This document shows positions 36,125-45,582 of a stretch of DNA of 64,000 bases, one piece after another. Made by a program: the position numbers and the translations under genes. How positions within the stretch are numbered: position 1 is the first letter of the stretch; every line of letters starts with the position of its first letter. The notes beneath the pieces were generated by a model. That model was given only the letters and a program-made list of their open reading frames with translations. It had not been told where the DNA came from and searched no databases. Origin of the DNA: Pseudomonas folii (lineage in GTDB: Bacteria; Pseudomonadota; Gammaproteobacteria; Pseudomonadales; Pseudomonadaceae); assembly GCF_014357575.1 (NCBI RefSeq), contig NZ_JACONW010000005.1, forward strand, positions 1 through 64,000, read 5' to 3'.

Positions 36125-39100
36125 GGGGCACCTCCGCTGAGGTCAGCTCGCGCTGGCGCGCGCTGTTCGCTGCGACGCGGTGGTCCTTGGCGATAAAGCT
36201 GTAGATGGTCGGCAAAACGAATAGCGTGAACAGCGTACCGATTAGCATGCCTGCCACGACCACGATACCGATTGAGAAGCGGCTGGCAGAGCCTGCACCC
36301 TCTGCAAAGACGAGCGGTACCAAGCCAGCGACCATCGCCGCAGTCGTCATCAGCACCGGGCGCATACGAACCGCGGCGGCTTTTTCGATGGCTTCGAGCC
36401 GACTCAGGTTCTCGTCTTGTTGGATTTGATTGGCGAAAGTGACCATAAGAATTCCGTGCTTGGATATCAGACCGATCAGCGTGACCAGTCCGATCTGCGT
36501 ATAAATATTCAGCGTGGCATAGCCAAGCCAGAGCGGTACCAGGGCGCCGCACACTGCAAGCGGCACCGTGACCAGAATCACCAACGGATCACGCAGGCTC
36601 TCGAATTGCGCCGCCAGGACAAGGAAGATGACCACCAGCGCGAAACCGAAGGACAGCAGCAGACGGTTGCCTTCCTGCACGAATTGGCGGCTGTCACTAA
36701 GCCAATCGACACTATTTCCCGGCGGCAACGACTGGGATTGCAGGAAAGCCACAGCCTCACCCATGCTGACGCCGGGGCGGGGCAGCAATTGCACCGTGGC
36801 GGAGTTCATCTGGCCGAACTGTGTCAGTCCGTTGGCTTGGGCGAGTGACTGAACGTGGACTACCGTCGATAGCGGAACCAGTGCGCCGGAACTTGCCTTG
36901 ACGTAGAAACGGCCAAGATCGTCGGGCGTCATGCGGTCGCCGGCTTGCACCTGCGGGATGACATCATAAGAGCGATCGTGGAAATTGAAGCGGTTGACGT
37001 AGTTCTCGCCGACCAGCACCGCCAGCGTGTCGGCGATTGCCTGCATGGTCACGCCCATCTCGCGTGCCTTCGTGCTGTCGATGGCAACGTGCGCCTGTGG
37101 GCTGTCGAACGCCAAATCATTCTGCACGTAAAGGAATAGACCGCTTGCGTAGGCCGCTCTCTTGATTTGCTCAGCCGTCTCAAACAACGTCGAGAAATCA
37201 TTGGGCGAGCGCAGCACCATCTGCACCGGAAGGCCACCGCTTGATCCTGGAAGCGGCGGCAGCTGGATCGCCGTCAGTGTTTCACCGTCGATACTACTGC
37301 CGGCTGCCTGGATCTGGCTCTGAATCTGAATAGACGAGCGATCGCGTTCGGACCAGTCTTTGAAGATGGCGCCGCCCAGCATCTGGTTCTGGCCACGGCC
37401 CGTACCTCCAATATGCATAAAGCTGTTATCGAACTCGGGCAGCGACTCGAAAATCTTTTCGAGCTTCTCGGCATAGTGGGTCGTATAACCAACACCGGCA
37501 TATTGGGGTGCTTTGGCGATGACGATGACCGCACCCTGATCCTCGACTGGAGCGAGTTCGCGGCGAATCCCGAGGAACAAGACCACGATGGCAGCCAGGA
37601 TGGCAAAGCCAAACAAAAGAACCGCACTGCGCGCGGCCAACGTACGGGCTAACAGAAGCCGGTAGACCGATGTCAACCCGACCATGTAGCGCTCCACGAG
37701 CTTGGCCATCTTTGTCTCGCTCTGCTTGGAGCGGAGCAACATCGAGCTCATTACTGGCGATAGGGTCAGAGCAACCACGCCGGACACGATCACCGAACCG
37801 GCCAGCGTGAATGCGAACTCCTTAAAGAGGGCTCCTGTCAGGCCACCCATCATCCCTATTGGCGCGTAGACCGCCGCCAGAGTGATGGTCATGGCGATGA
37901 CCGGGCCAACGATTTCACGTGCGCCGAGCAAAGCCGCACGCACCGGCGTTGCGCCTTCCTCGATATGGCGATGGATGTTCTCCACCACCACGATGGCGTC
38001 GTCTACCACCAGTCCGATGGCCAGCACCATCGCCAGCAGCGTTAATAGATTAATTGAGAAGCCGAACGCCAACATGAGCGCTGCCGTCCCAACTAGAGAG
38101 AGTGGGATGGTTACAACAGGGATGATGACTGCACGGAAAGCTCCCAAGAACAGGAAGATCACCGCGATGACGATCACGATGGCCTCTATCAACGTGTGTT
38201 CGACTTCCGCGATCGACGCGTTAACGAACCTCGCCACATCGTAGTTAGGCATCACTTTCAACCCGGGCGGCGCCATTGCACGGATTTGCGGAACTAGTTC
38301 ATTTGCCTGTTTAACGATTTCCAGCGGATTGCCATCCGGCGTCGGAAAAATCGCAACGAACACGGCCGGAATACCAGTGGCAAAGGAGGCGTTGTTGTAG
38401 TTCTGCCCGCCGATCTCTACCGTCGCCACGTCTGAAAGCCGCACAACGCCGCCGATCGCTGTGGTCTTGATCACCATCTTGCGGAAGTCGTCCACGCTAC
38501 GAAGGTCAGTGGCCGCGCTGATGTTGGTCACGGTCAGTGAGCTTTTCAGCTGGCCTGGTGCGGACTGCACGTTGCTGGCGCGTAAGGCGGCAGCAATTTC
38601 ACCTGCTGACAGACTGCGAGCGGCCAGCTTCAAAGGGTCGATCCAGATGCGTAAGGCCAGTGTCTGGCCTCCGTAGATGTCTACGGAGCCTACCCCCGAT
38701 ATACCGGCGAACATGGGCTGTGCGACGCGGGCGACGAAGTCGGTAACCTGGGGGATCGTAAGGGTGTCGCTGTAGAAAGCTACATACTGGACAGCGGTGC
38801 CGCCCTCGGTGGACTTGCTGATGACTGGGTCGGCTACGCCGGCTGGCAGTTGGTACTTTACCTGCTGAACTTTCGCCAGAATCTCAGTCATTGCGCGATC
38901 GGCGTCGGCGTTGAGCACCAGTCGGGCTTTAATTTCGCTGCGGCCCTGAGTGGTCGTCGAACTCAGATACTCGATACCGCTGGCTGTGGCAATCGACTGG
39001 GAGATTGGCGTAGTTACGAAACCCTGCATGACCTCTTGAGCAGCGCCAGGTAGCGACGTGGTTATGTTGATGATGGCGTTTTCGAGGTAGGGATACTGGC

Positions 39101-39203
39101 GTACTGGCAGAGAGAAGACCGAAGCTAGGCCTGCCAGCAATATGAGCAGGCTCACTACTAGCGCCAGGATAGGCCTCCGAATGAAAATATCAGTGACATT
39201 CAT
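36114..39203 (-). CDS. RND efflux permease, HAE1 (AcrB/MexB-like) family
   Basis: A 1029-residue inner-membrane RND pump of the hydrophobe/amphiphile efflux-1 family. It has twelve transmembrane helices and two large periplasmic loops. The proton-relay aspartates are D401 and D402 in GLVVDDAIVVVEN. It starts MNVTDIFIRRPILALVVSLL. The start overlaps the stop of the fusion gene (39200-39203), and the end overlaps the OMF gene, giving a tightly coupled three-gene operon. Substrates cannot be read from sequence. The divergent TetR gene at 42018 is the likely repressor. Confidence 0.95.
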   Translation of the reverse strand: MNVTDIFIRRPILALVVSLLILLAGLASVFSLPVRQYPYLENAIINITTSLPGAAQEVMQGFVTTPISQSIATASGIEYLSSTTTQGRSEIKARLVLNADADRAMTEILAKVQQVKYQLPAGVADPVISKSTEGGTAVQYVAFYSDTLTIPQVTDFVARVAQPMFAGISGVGSVDIYGGQTLALRIWIDPLKLAARSLSAGEIAAALRASNVQSAPGQLKSSLTVTNISAATDLRSVDDFRKMVIKTTAIGGVVRLSDVATVEIGGQNYNNASFATGIPAVFVAIFPTPDGNPLEIVKQANELVPQIRAMAPPGLKVMPNYDVARFVNASIAEVEHTLIEAIVIVIAVIFLFLGAFRAVIIPVVTIPLSLVGTAALMLAFGFSINLLTLLAMVLAIGLVVDDAIVVVENIHRHIEEGATPVRAALLGAREIVGPVIAMTITLAAVYAPIGMMGGLTGALFKEFAFTLAGSVIVSGVVALTLSPVMSSMLLRSKQSETKMAKLVERYMVGLTSVYRLLLARTLAARSAVLLFGFAILAAIVVLFLGIRRELAPVEDQGAVIVIAKAPQYAGVGYTTHYAEKLEKIFESLPEFDNSFMHIGGTGRGQNQMLGGAIFKDWSERDRSSIQIQSQIQAAGSSIDGETLTAIQLPPLPGSSGGLPVQMVLRSPNDFSTLFETAEQIKRAAYASGLFLYVQNDLAFDSPQAHVAIDSTKAREMGVTMQAIADTLAVLVGENYVNRFNFHDRSYDVIPQVQAGDRMTPDDLGRFYVKASSGALVPLSTVVHVQSLAQANGLTQFGQMNSATVQLLPRPGVSMGEAVAFLQSQSLPPGNSVDWLSDSRQFVQEGNRLLLSFGFALVVIFLVLAAQFESLRDPLVILVTVPLAVCGALVPLWLGYATLNIYTQIGLVTLIGLISKHGILMVTFANQIQQDENLSRLEAIEKAAAVRMRPVLMTTAAMVAGLVPLVFAEGAGSASRFSIGIVVVAGMLIGTLFTLFVLPTIYSFIAKDHRVAANSARQRELTSAEVPHAD

Positions 39204-41539
39204 CGCTGATCTCCTGCAGGCGACTCGGTATTGATCTTCACCGGGCCGCCGGGCTGCAGCCTGTTCTGCCCGGCAACCACTACGATGTCGCCGGCCTTGA
39301 TGCCACGCGTCACCATCACGTCTTCGCCAAGCCTGCGGCCTAAGAAGACCGGAACGGCCACGGCTTTTCCGATCCCTTGTGCGTCGGCCTCCTGAACGAG
39401 TACGACCCGGTCGCCCGAGGCGGAGGTTTGGATCGCCGTCAATGGCAGCACGATGGCGTCATCGGTCGCCGGCAACTCCAGCGCTGCGGTTGCGTACATA
39501 CCGGACTTCAACAGGTGGTCGGTATTCGAGAGCGTTGCCTGGACGGTGCCGTTGCGCGTTTCCCCGTCTATGCGCGGCTCGATGGTGCTAACTGTGGCTT
39601 GGAACACCCGTCCTGGAGCAGCATCCACAAAAATTCGCACCCGCGCACCGATCGACACCCTGAAAAGCTGATGCTGAGGCAAGGTGAAATTGACGTATAA
39701 AGAGTCGAGGTCCGTTAGCGTAGCGATGGCATCGCCGGCGTTCAGATACTGGCCCACGTTGACGCGTCGGATGCCGAGCTGTCCGGAGAACGGCGAACGA
39801 ACGTTTTTTTGCTCAATGCGAGCATCTAATTGGCGGACAGCCGCGTGCGCCTGGCTAGCCTCGGACTTGCGCTGATCCAGCAGCTCTCGGGGCTCTGCCC
39901 CAGTGGGCGCCAGCTCCTGTGACCGCCGTAATTGCATCTGGGTGAAATCGGCCCGCGCCACGGCGGCTGCGCGATCTGCCAATTCGGGGGCATCGTAAAG
40001 CTGAACCAGCGAGTCGCCTTCCCTAACGACCTGGCCCGCTGTGAAGTTGATGGCAGTTACTCTCCCTGCGGAATCAGGGGCCAGAAGAACTTCACGAACA
40101 GCTTGCAGACCGCCAACTGCTTGCAGTTCTTCTGCGACGCTGCGGGGCTGCGCAACGATGGTCGAAACCAATGCTGGCGGCCTCGCCGGTGGGGCTGCGG
40201 CTCCCGCGCGTGCTACGCGCCAGGCGTACAAGCCGCAAAAGATGATTGCCAGGCCAACCAGACTGAGCAGGATTGCATGTGTATTTCTGCTGAGCTTGCC
40301 GGAATTACCGTTTTCAGAGTGTGCGCTCGTTGTCGGCGCGTTAAAAAGCAATCGCAAGGCGATGAACAGAGCCAGGGCGACGGCGATAGCTCCCGCTAGG
40401 TAGACCGAAGCAATCCCCTGAGCGCCAGCCAGCGCGCCGGCCAGCGGACTGGCCAGGCCCAGTGCTATATCCATAAACGCCACGTAAGCGCCCATGGCCA
40501 GGCTGCGAGTCTGCACAGGGGCGCGTCGCACGGCTTCTACACCGAATGCCGGAAAGGCCAGTGAGTAGCCAAAGCCCGTCAGCGCGGCACCCAAGTAAGC
40601 TAGCGACGTAGTGTCTGCGCCCCAGATGAGCAACTGCCCGATGGTTTCGATGACCACGCTCACGAGGGCCACCTTGGCACCCCCAAGCTTATCGGGCAGG
40701 TGCCCCAAGAAAATGCGCGCGCCGATGAAGGCCAGACCGAATGCCGTGAAGGCAAGCGAGGCATTCCCCCACTGCTTCTCGGCGAACAGCAGCGCAATGA
40801 AAGCGGTGATTAGGCCGAAACCTACGCTTGAAAGCGCTAGGCCCATACCAGGCCACAACACCGCGCCCAGCACCTTGTAAAAAGGCGTTCGACGGTTGGC
40901 AGAAGGCGCGACAGCGCGCACCCGCGCGGCCACGGCGAGGGCCAGGAAAGGAATGATCGTCACGGCGACCGCAATGCCTGAGAACCCCCACTGAGCGTTG
41001 ACCGCAACACCCAGGGGCGCACCCAGCGCGTAGGCTCCATAGATGGCCATGCCGACCCAGGCCATCACCTTGCCCGCGTGCTGCGGCCCTACCAGTCCGA
41101 GGGACCAGCCCAGCGCCCCGGTAGCGATGAGGCTTTCGCCCAGTGCCAGCAATATACGGCCTAGCACCAGGATCCATACGGATGCGGCAGGTGTGGAAAC
41201 GAAAACCAGGGAGGCGATATAGGCCAGGCCGGAACTGGCCGAGAATAGACAACCTACGATCACTGCACGTCTGGCGCCCTTCAGGTCAGCGAGGTTACCA
41301 GCCCAAGGGCGGGAGAGGAGGGCGACGGCAAATTGCATGCCGATGACTAAACCGATTGCCAGATTGCTCATGCCGAGGGAGTCGTGCAGATGCAGCGGCA
41401 GCACAGGCATCTGCATTCCAATAGTCAGAAATGCGATAAAGACCGCCAGAGTAATGGGCAGCAGCGTCAGAAAGACATTGCCAGTTTGCGATGACTCCAC
41501 CGCCGGCGTCGGCGAGGAGGAGTTCAGAGTTGAAGCCAT
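39200..41539 (-). CDS. Fusion of an MFS transporter and an RND periplasmic adaptor subunit
   Basis: A 779-residue two-domain protein. Residues about 20-405 are a complete major-facilitator transporter with some twelve hydrophobic segments and the motif-A-like loop GNLADLKGARRAV. A linker (SAHSENGNSGKLSRNTH) leads to one more transmembrane helix (ILLSLVGLAIIFCGLYAWRV). Residues about 440-779 are a membrane-fusion protein with the lipoyl halves (VLLAPDSAGRVTAINFTAGQ; RSPFSGQLGIRRVNVGQYLN), a helical hairpin and a beta-barrel. An even number of MFS helices plus one more puts the adaptor in the periplasm, as needed. The start at 41539 is by similarity; the frame is open to 41686. The fusion seems genuine because no stop or frame change lies near the linker. 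Confidence 0.88.
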   Translation of the reverse strand: MASTLNSSSPTPAVESSQTGNVFLTLLPITLAVFIAFLTIGMQMPVLPLHLHDSLGMSNLAIGLVIGMQFAVALLSRPWAGNLADLKGARRAVIVGCLFSASSGLAYIASLVFVSTPAASVWILVLGRILLALGESLIATGALGWSLGLVGPQHAGKVMAWVGMAIYGAYALGAPLGVAVNAQWGFSGIAVAVTIIPFLALAVAARVRAVAPSANRRTPFYKVLGAVLWPGMGLALSSVGFGLITAFIALLFAEKQWGNASLAFTAFGLAFIGARIFLGHLPDKLGGAKVALVSVVIETIGQLLIWGADTTSLAYLGAALTGFGYSLAFPAFGVEAVRRAPVQTRSLAMGAYVAFMDIALGLASPLAGALAGAQGIASVYLAGAIAVALALFIALRLLFNAPTTSAHSENGNSGKLSRNTHAILLSLVGLAIIFCGLYAWRVARAGAAAPPARPPALVSTIVAQPRSVAEELQAVGGLQAVREVLLAPDSAGRVTAINFTAGQVVREGDSLVQLYDAPELADRAAAVARADFTQMQLRRSQELAPTGAEPRELLDQRKSEASQAHAAVRQLDARIEQKNVRSPFSGQLGIRRVNVGQYLNAGDAIATLTDLDSLYVNFTLPQHQLFRVSIGARVRIFVDAAPGRVFQATVSTIEPRIDGETRNGTVQATLSNTDHLLKSGMYATAALELPATDDAIVLPLTAIQTSASGDRVVLVQEADAQGIGKAVAVPVFLGRRLGEDVMVTRGIKAGDIVVVAGQNRLQPGGPVKINTESPAGDQR

Positions 41540-42017
41540 GAGGTTGTCCGTTCTACATCTGGAGGAGGCCCTAAGGCGCTGTGCATTAAAAATACGATCA
41601 ATGTTTCGCATTTTGTCAACAATATGAGGAATTAATCGCATTGAAAATTCGCATTTCGGTTCGCGTTTTATATGCCGCCGCCTCAAGCCGTGAAATACAG
41701 CTAGCTAGCGCTAAAAGAGAGACTTGACGCTGAAACGAATCAAGCCACGAAGAGCGAAGGTTCCTTAAGTACTCAGGTTTTTCGTCAAGAAAACCGCGTT
41801 TTCGGTGGCTACCGAGTGCGATCAGTTAATTGCACCGCTACAGGGCGCGGAGGAACTTTGGGGGCACTGCGCCATTGGCCGAGACAGTCGACTAGATGGT
41901 CGCTTGAAGGCTGTGCGACTGGCCAATACCGCGCTAGAATATGAGCGATTCATCGCATTGAAGATGGCGGTGAATAACCAACATTTCTCTTATCGAACAT
42001 CGCGTTGCCAGGCCAAG
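41540..42017. promoter_or_regulatory. Divergent control region of the RND operon and its TetR gene
   Basis: This AT-rich 478-bp gap separates the fusion gene from the TetR gene. TCGCATT occurs as direct repeats at 41606, 41636 and 41649, and again at 41953. On the minus strand TTGACA (41619-41614) is followed at about 18 bp by a TATTTT-like -10, a plausible operon promoter lying among the repeats. The repeats are candidate regulator sites; nothing else was recognised here. Confidence 0.45.
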
Positions 42018-42650
42018 ATGACCACACGCCGCCGTCCCGATATCGCTTCGCGCAAGCAACCCCAGCAAGTGCGTTCAACTGAACTGGTCGCCGCTATTCT
42101 TCAGGCAGCAACTCACGTTCTTGCACAGGAAGGCTCCACCCGCTTCACTACGGCGCGCGTGGCGGAGAAGGCCGGTGTCAGTGTTGGATCGGTCTATCAG
42201 TACTTTCCCAACAAAGCGTCGATCCTGTTCCGCCTGCAGACCGATGAGTGGATGCACACCACCCAGATGCTGCGAGACATTCTCGAAGACGCAAAAAACC
42301 CACACTTCGAACGTTTACGCACACTCGTCCATACCTTTCTGCGATCAGAATGCGAAGAAGCTGAGGTTCGCGGTGCGCTCAATGACGCGGCACCGCTCTA
42401 TCGCGATAGCCCTGAGGCTCAAAAAGCCCGGACCGAGGGAGATCGGATGTGCGAAGCCTTCATCGTTGAGGTGTTGCCGAACGCATCAGCGTCGTCTCGT
42501 GTGCTGGCCGCAGACCTAATCTTTACGACGCTCGGCACGGTCGGGAGTGATTTTTCTCGCACCCGGCGGACTAAGGCAGAAATCAAAGCTCAGGCCGATG
42601 CGATGGCCGATATGTTTTGCGCTTACCTCCAGGCGCTGCAACAACCGTGA
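42018..42650 (+). CDS. TetR family transcriptional regulator
   Basis: A 210-residue TetR-type repressor beginning MTTRRRPDIASRKQPQQVRS. The helix-turn-helix is VAEKAGVSVGSVYQYFPNKA, and a TetR_C-type ligand domain follows. The frame extends upstream to 41805, but the family N-terminus matches the ATG at 42018. It is divergent from the MFS-adaptor/RND/OMF operon and is the obvious candidate for its repressor. Confidence 0.9.
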   Translation: MTTRRRPDIASRKQPQQVRSTELVAAILQAATHVLAQEGSTRFTTARVAEKAGVSVGSVYQYFPNKASILFRLQTDEWMHTTQMLRDILEDAKNPHFERLRTLVHTFLRSECEEAEVRGALNDAAPLYRDSPEAQKARTEGDRMCEAFIVEVLPNASASSRVLAADLIFTTLGTVGSDFSRTRRTKAEIKAQADAMADMFCAYLQALQQP

Positions 42651-42741
42651 CGGCCGATGTTGTTCAACGTGCCCGACCATGCTCGGACCCATACGTGATA
42701 TTTGAGGGAGCCCCCACTGCGCCAATATCGTTACTTAGCAA

Positions 42742-43728
42742 TTACCGAACCGGGCTGGTTGACGGCAAGCAACCCATACCGTCCAGCGTGGCCTCAACAG
42801 CTTGGTCCAAGGGTGTATGCTCTTCTCGGCCCAGCGTGGCAACAAGTTGGACATTGGTCATCTGCACTGGAATGCGCCACATGTAACGCAGTTCCCGTAT
42901 CTCGCGGAAGGTAGGCAGAAAAGGCGAAGCGAGCGTGACGAACCACCAGGGGAAGGCACGCAGTTTCGGCGCCGCGCCCCCACGCTTCATTACGACTCGG
43001 CTGATCGCCGCGGCCATTTGCTGGCCGTTATCGTCCCAATGGCCGGCCATGTGAAATACCGCAAAGGGCAGCAGCTCCGCACGCCGCTCCAGCAGTTGCA
43101 CCATGGTCCGCGCAACGTCGGGAAGGTAGGCCCATTGGTGACCAACACCAGGCGTGCCGGGAAGACTCACGCTGGTAACAGCTTTCCCGGGTTTGAGCAG
43201 ACCTTGGGTAAACCAACTTTGCACCGCCTTAGGCCCAAAGAAGTCGCCCGCGCGCACGATAATTACCCGGCAACCTTCCGCGGTCGCGCTGTGTAAACGT
43301 TGCTCCAGCTCCACGCGAATCGCGCCTTTGCGCGACAGTGGTTGTTGCGGGGAACGCTCATCAATGAGGGGGAAAGCACTCGGCCCGAAGTTGTACAGCG
43401 TGCCGGGTAAGACGATGGTTGCGCCCTGGGCTTTCGCCGCTGCGATGGTGTTGTCCAGCATGGGCAGCACAAGCTCTGCCCAACGTTGGTAGCCCGGTGG
43501 ATTAACCGCATGCACGATGACTGAGCAGCCTTGTGCTGCTGCCATTACATCGCTGCGGTTCATCGCGTCGCCGATGACCCAGTTAATGCCATCACGTTTG
43601 CCCGCGAGATTGGCTCCGCCACGTTGTAGCGCATGCACGTCCCAGCCTTGCCCTTGCAACTGACGCATCACTTCGCCGCCAATGCCGCCGGTTGCGCCCA
43701 GTACCAGTACCTTGTTGTTGCCGTTCAT
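42742..43728 (-). CDS. NAD(P)-binding epimerase/dehydratase-family reductase
   Basis: A 328-residue extended-SDR/NmrA-type protein. VLVLGATGGIGGEVMRQL at residues 7-24 is the dinucleotide-binding motif, and a Rossmann core follows. The start at 43728 has GGGAG upstream, and the frame extends to 43818 without similarity. It is divergent from the LysR gene at 43825, with 96 bp between starts. It may act on a sugar, steroid-like or phenolic carbonyl; the substrate is unknown. Confidence 0.88.
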   Translation of the reverse strand: MNGNNKVLVLGATGGIGGEVMRQLQGQGWDVHALQRGGANLAGKRDGINWVIGDAMNRSDVMAAAQGCSVIVHAVNPPGYQRWAELVLPMLDNTIAAAKAQGATIVLPGTLYNFGPSAFPLIDERSPQQPLSRKGAIRVELEQRLHSATAEGCRVIIVRAGDFFGPKAVQSWFTQGLLKPGKAVTSVSLPGTPGVGHQWAYLPDVARTMVQLLERRAELLPFAVFHMAGHWDDNGQQMAAAISRVVMKRGGAAPKLRAFPWWFVTLASPFLPTFREIRELRYMWRIPVQMTNVQLVATLGREEHTPLDQAVEATLDGMGCLPSTSPVR

Positions 43729-43824
43729 GGTGTATCTCCCGCTTGAATTTATGTGAAGCAAGCTTGCGCGGGTTTCATGCTTAATAAAATTGCCTAATAG
43801 CGTTGGGTATCTATACATTTATGC

Positions 43825-44709
43825 ATGGATACTGAAATCAGCTGGGAGCTTTACCGCTCATACTTAAGCGTGTTGCTAGAGGGGTCGTTATCGGCAGCCG
43901 CGCGGGCAATGGGCGTGGCACAACCGACGGTGGGGCGCCATATCGCCGCGCTGGAAGCGCAACTTGGCCTGGCGCTTTTCACCCGCTCGCAACTGGGGCT
44001 ATTGCCGACTGAAGCGGCCATCACGCTCAAGCCTTATGCCGAAGCAATGATGGCTAGTGCAGCAGCGCTTAAGCGCGCGGCAGAAAGTCAAGGTGACGGG
44101 GTGCAAGGAACGGTGCGCATCAGCGCAAGCGAAGTAATTGGCGCCGAAGTGCTGCCACCGATCATCAGTCAACTGCAAAGCACCTACCCAGCCTTGAAAG
44201 TTGAACTGGTGCTGACTAACCAGGTTCAGGATTTAGTGCGCCGCGACGCCGATATTGCCGTGCGTATGGCGCAGCCCACGCAAGAGGTACTGATCGCCCG
44301 CCGAGTCGGTGAGATTGAACTGGGCCTGCATGCCCATGAACGCTACCTGCAGGCCCGCGGTACGCCCATCAGCTTGGCAGAGCTCAAGCACCATGCGTTG
44401 ATCGGCTTTGACCAAGAAACCCCCTTCCTGCGCGCCGCGCGGCAGGTGTTGCCAGTGTGGCATCGCGAGGCCTTTATGCTGCGAAGCGACAGTGACCTCG
44501 CACAGTTAGCGATGATTCGCGCCGGTGCGGGTATCGGTGTGTGCCAAGCAGGGCTCGCCAAGCGCACCCCCGAACTAGTTCGCGTGTTACCGCAGTTCGG
44601 ACCTAAGCTGGAAACCTGGCTGACCATGCATGAGGACTTACGAACCAGCCCGCGCTGCAAGGTGACGTTTGATGCTTTATTTCTGGATCTTCAGCAGTAC
44701 GCAGTGTAG
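43825..44709 (+). CDS. LysR family transcriptional regulator
   Basis: A 294-residue LysR-type regulator. The winged helix contains ARAMGVAQPTVGRHIAALEA, and an inducer-binding domain follows. It begins MDTEISWELYRSYLSVLLEG. It is divergent from the epimerase-family gene at 42742, the likely target. Its 3' side leads into gene remnants. Confidence 0.92.
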   Translation: MDTEISWELYRSYLSVLLEGSLSAAARAMGVAQPTVGRHIAALEAQLGLALFTRSQLGLLPTEAAITLKPYAEAMMASAAALKRAAESQGDGVQGTVRISASEVIGAEVLPPIISQLQSTYPALKVELVLTNQVQDLVRRDADIAVRMAQPTQEVLIARRVGEIELGLHAHERYLQARGTPISLAELKHHALIGFDQETPFLRAARQVLPVWHREAFMLRSDSDLAQLAMIRAGAGIGVCQAGLAKRTPELVRVLPQFGPKLETWLTMHEDLRTSPRCKVTFDALFLDLQQYAV

Positions 44710-44815
44710 GTCCGGACGCTGCTGTTGCTAATGCGTTCGCCCCAATGAAATGCCAAGCTGCCGTGCAAGGCCTATGCTTAAAACACGTCAAATAATCAAC
44801 CAGTCGGGGCCTACC

Positions 44816-44909
44816 ATGAGCATCAATTTATCTCAATTACCTTCAGGCTTTCCGCGCCGTTGTCGGCCACGGCAGCTTTCGTAAAGTGAGACGCCGTTCG
44901 TGTTGCGTA
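44816..44909 (+). pseudogene. 5' remnant of a LysR-type gene
   Basis: An ATG at 44816 starts MSINLSQLP. One frame change later the sequence reads QAFRAVVGHGSFRKV, the beginning of a LysR DNA-binding domain, and a second change restores a DAVRVA-like stretch. Similarity stops near 44909, where an ABC-transporter remnant on the opposite strand begins. Confidence 0.65.
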
Positions 44910-44916
44910 GCCCGCC

Positions 44917-45403
44917 CTCACCTGCGTGCACGTCAAGGTCAATGCCATTCAGTGCGGGTGTCACCGCTTTGGGTCTAGCCAGCCGGTCATTGCCCATGGA
45001 GTAGTGAACCCTAATGCCCTGCCACCCCAGGATGGCCGGGGTGGTGGCGAGGTAAGGTTGCGCGGCTGACTGGAACTCCAGGGATGATGTACGGAGTGTC
45101 TCCACCAACCAGCAAGCGCCTATGCGGCCAGTCTCGGCATCGAAAGTCAGCATCGGTGGACGCTCGGCGCATCGCGCCATTGCGTCGCCACAGCGGTCGC
45201 GAAACGTGCAGCCCTCCGGCAATGCGGAAAGATTGGGACCTGTCCGGGAATGGTCATCAGGTCCTGACCAGGCTCGACTTGTTCCGCTAAGCCACTGAGC
45301 AAGCGTTTCTTATAGGGGGGACGCGGGTCGGTGATCACTTGAGTGTAATGCCTTGCTCAACCACTGCGCCGGTATTCATCACATAAACCCGGTCGCAAAA
45401 CTG
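44917..45403 (-). pseudogene. Remnant of a peptide-type ABC transporter ATPase gene
   Basis: Leftward, the sequence encodes QFCDRVYVMNTGAVVEQG, then after a frameshift VITDPRPPYKKRLLSGLAEQ and PGQDLMTIPGQVP, then after another frameshift LSALPEGCTFRDRCGDAMAR. These are the C-terminal part and the oligopeptide/dipeptide-transporter cap of a DppD-like ATPase. It continues into the first residues of a following DppF-like ATPase (LNGIDLDVHAGE), cut off at 44917. No catalytic P-loop remains. Confidence 0.82.
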
Positions 45404-45582
45404 CGAAAACTAGCGCCAAAGTATTTTGTCGTTGGCCCTTTTTCTGCAATCACAGCTAGCCCACCCATTTGTACTCCGAAGAAAGCTGAAGTGGCTGGCA
45501 TCGCTGATCTGGACGTACCCACTCGACGTCGCAGGTATTCGACTGGCCAGGCCGCTGGGAGACAGCGGCAGGCCTTCACAGA

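Noticed and set aside
39200-41686. Possibility that the MFS-adaptor fusion is a sequencing or frameshift artefact.
   Set aside because: The frame is continuous through a plausible linker, both domains are complete and in one frame, and the topology fits. A frameshift would more likely create a stop than a clean fusion.
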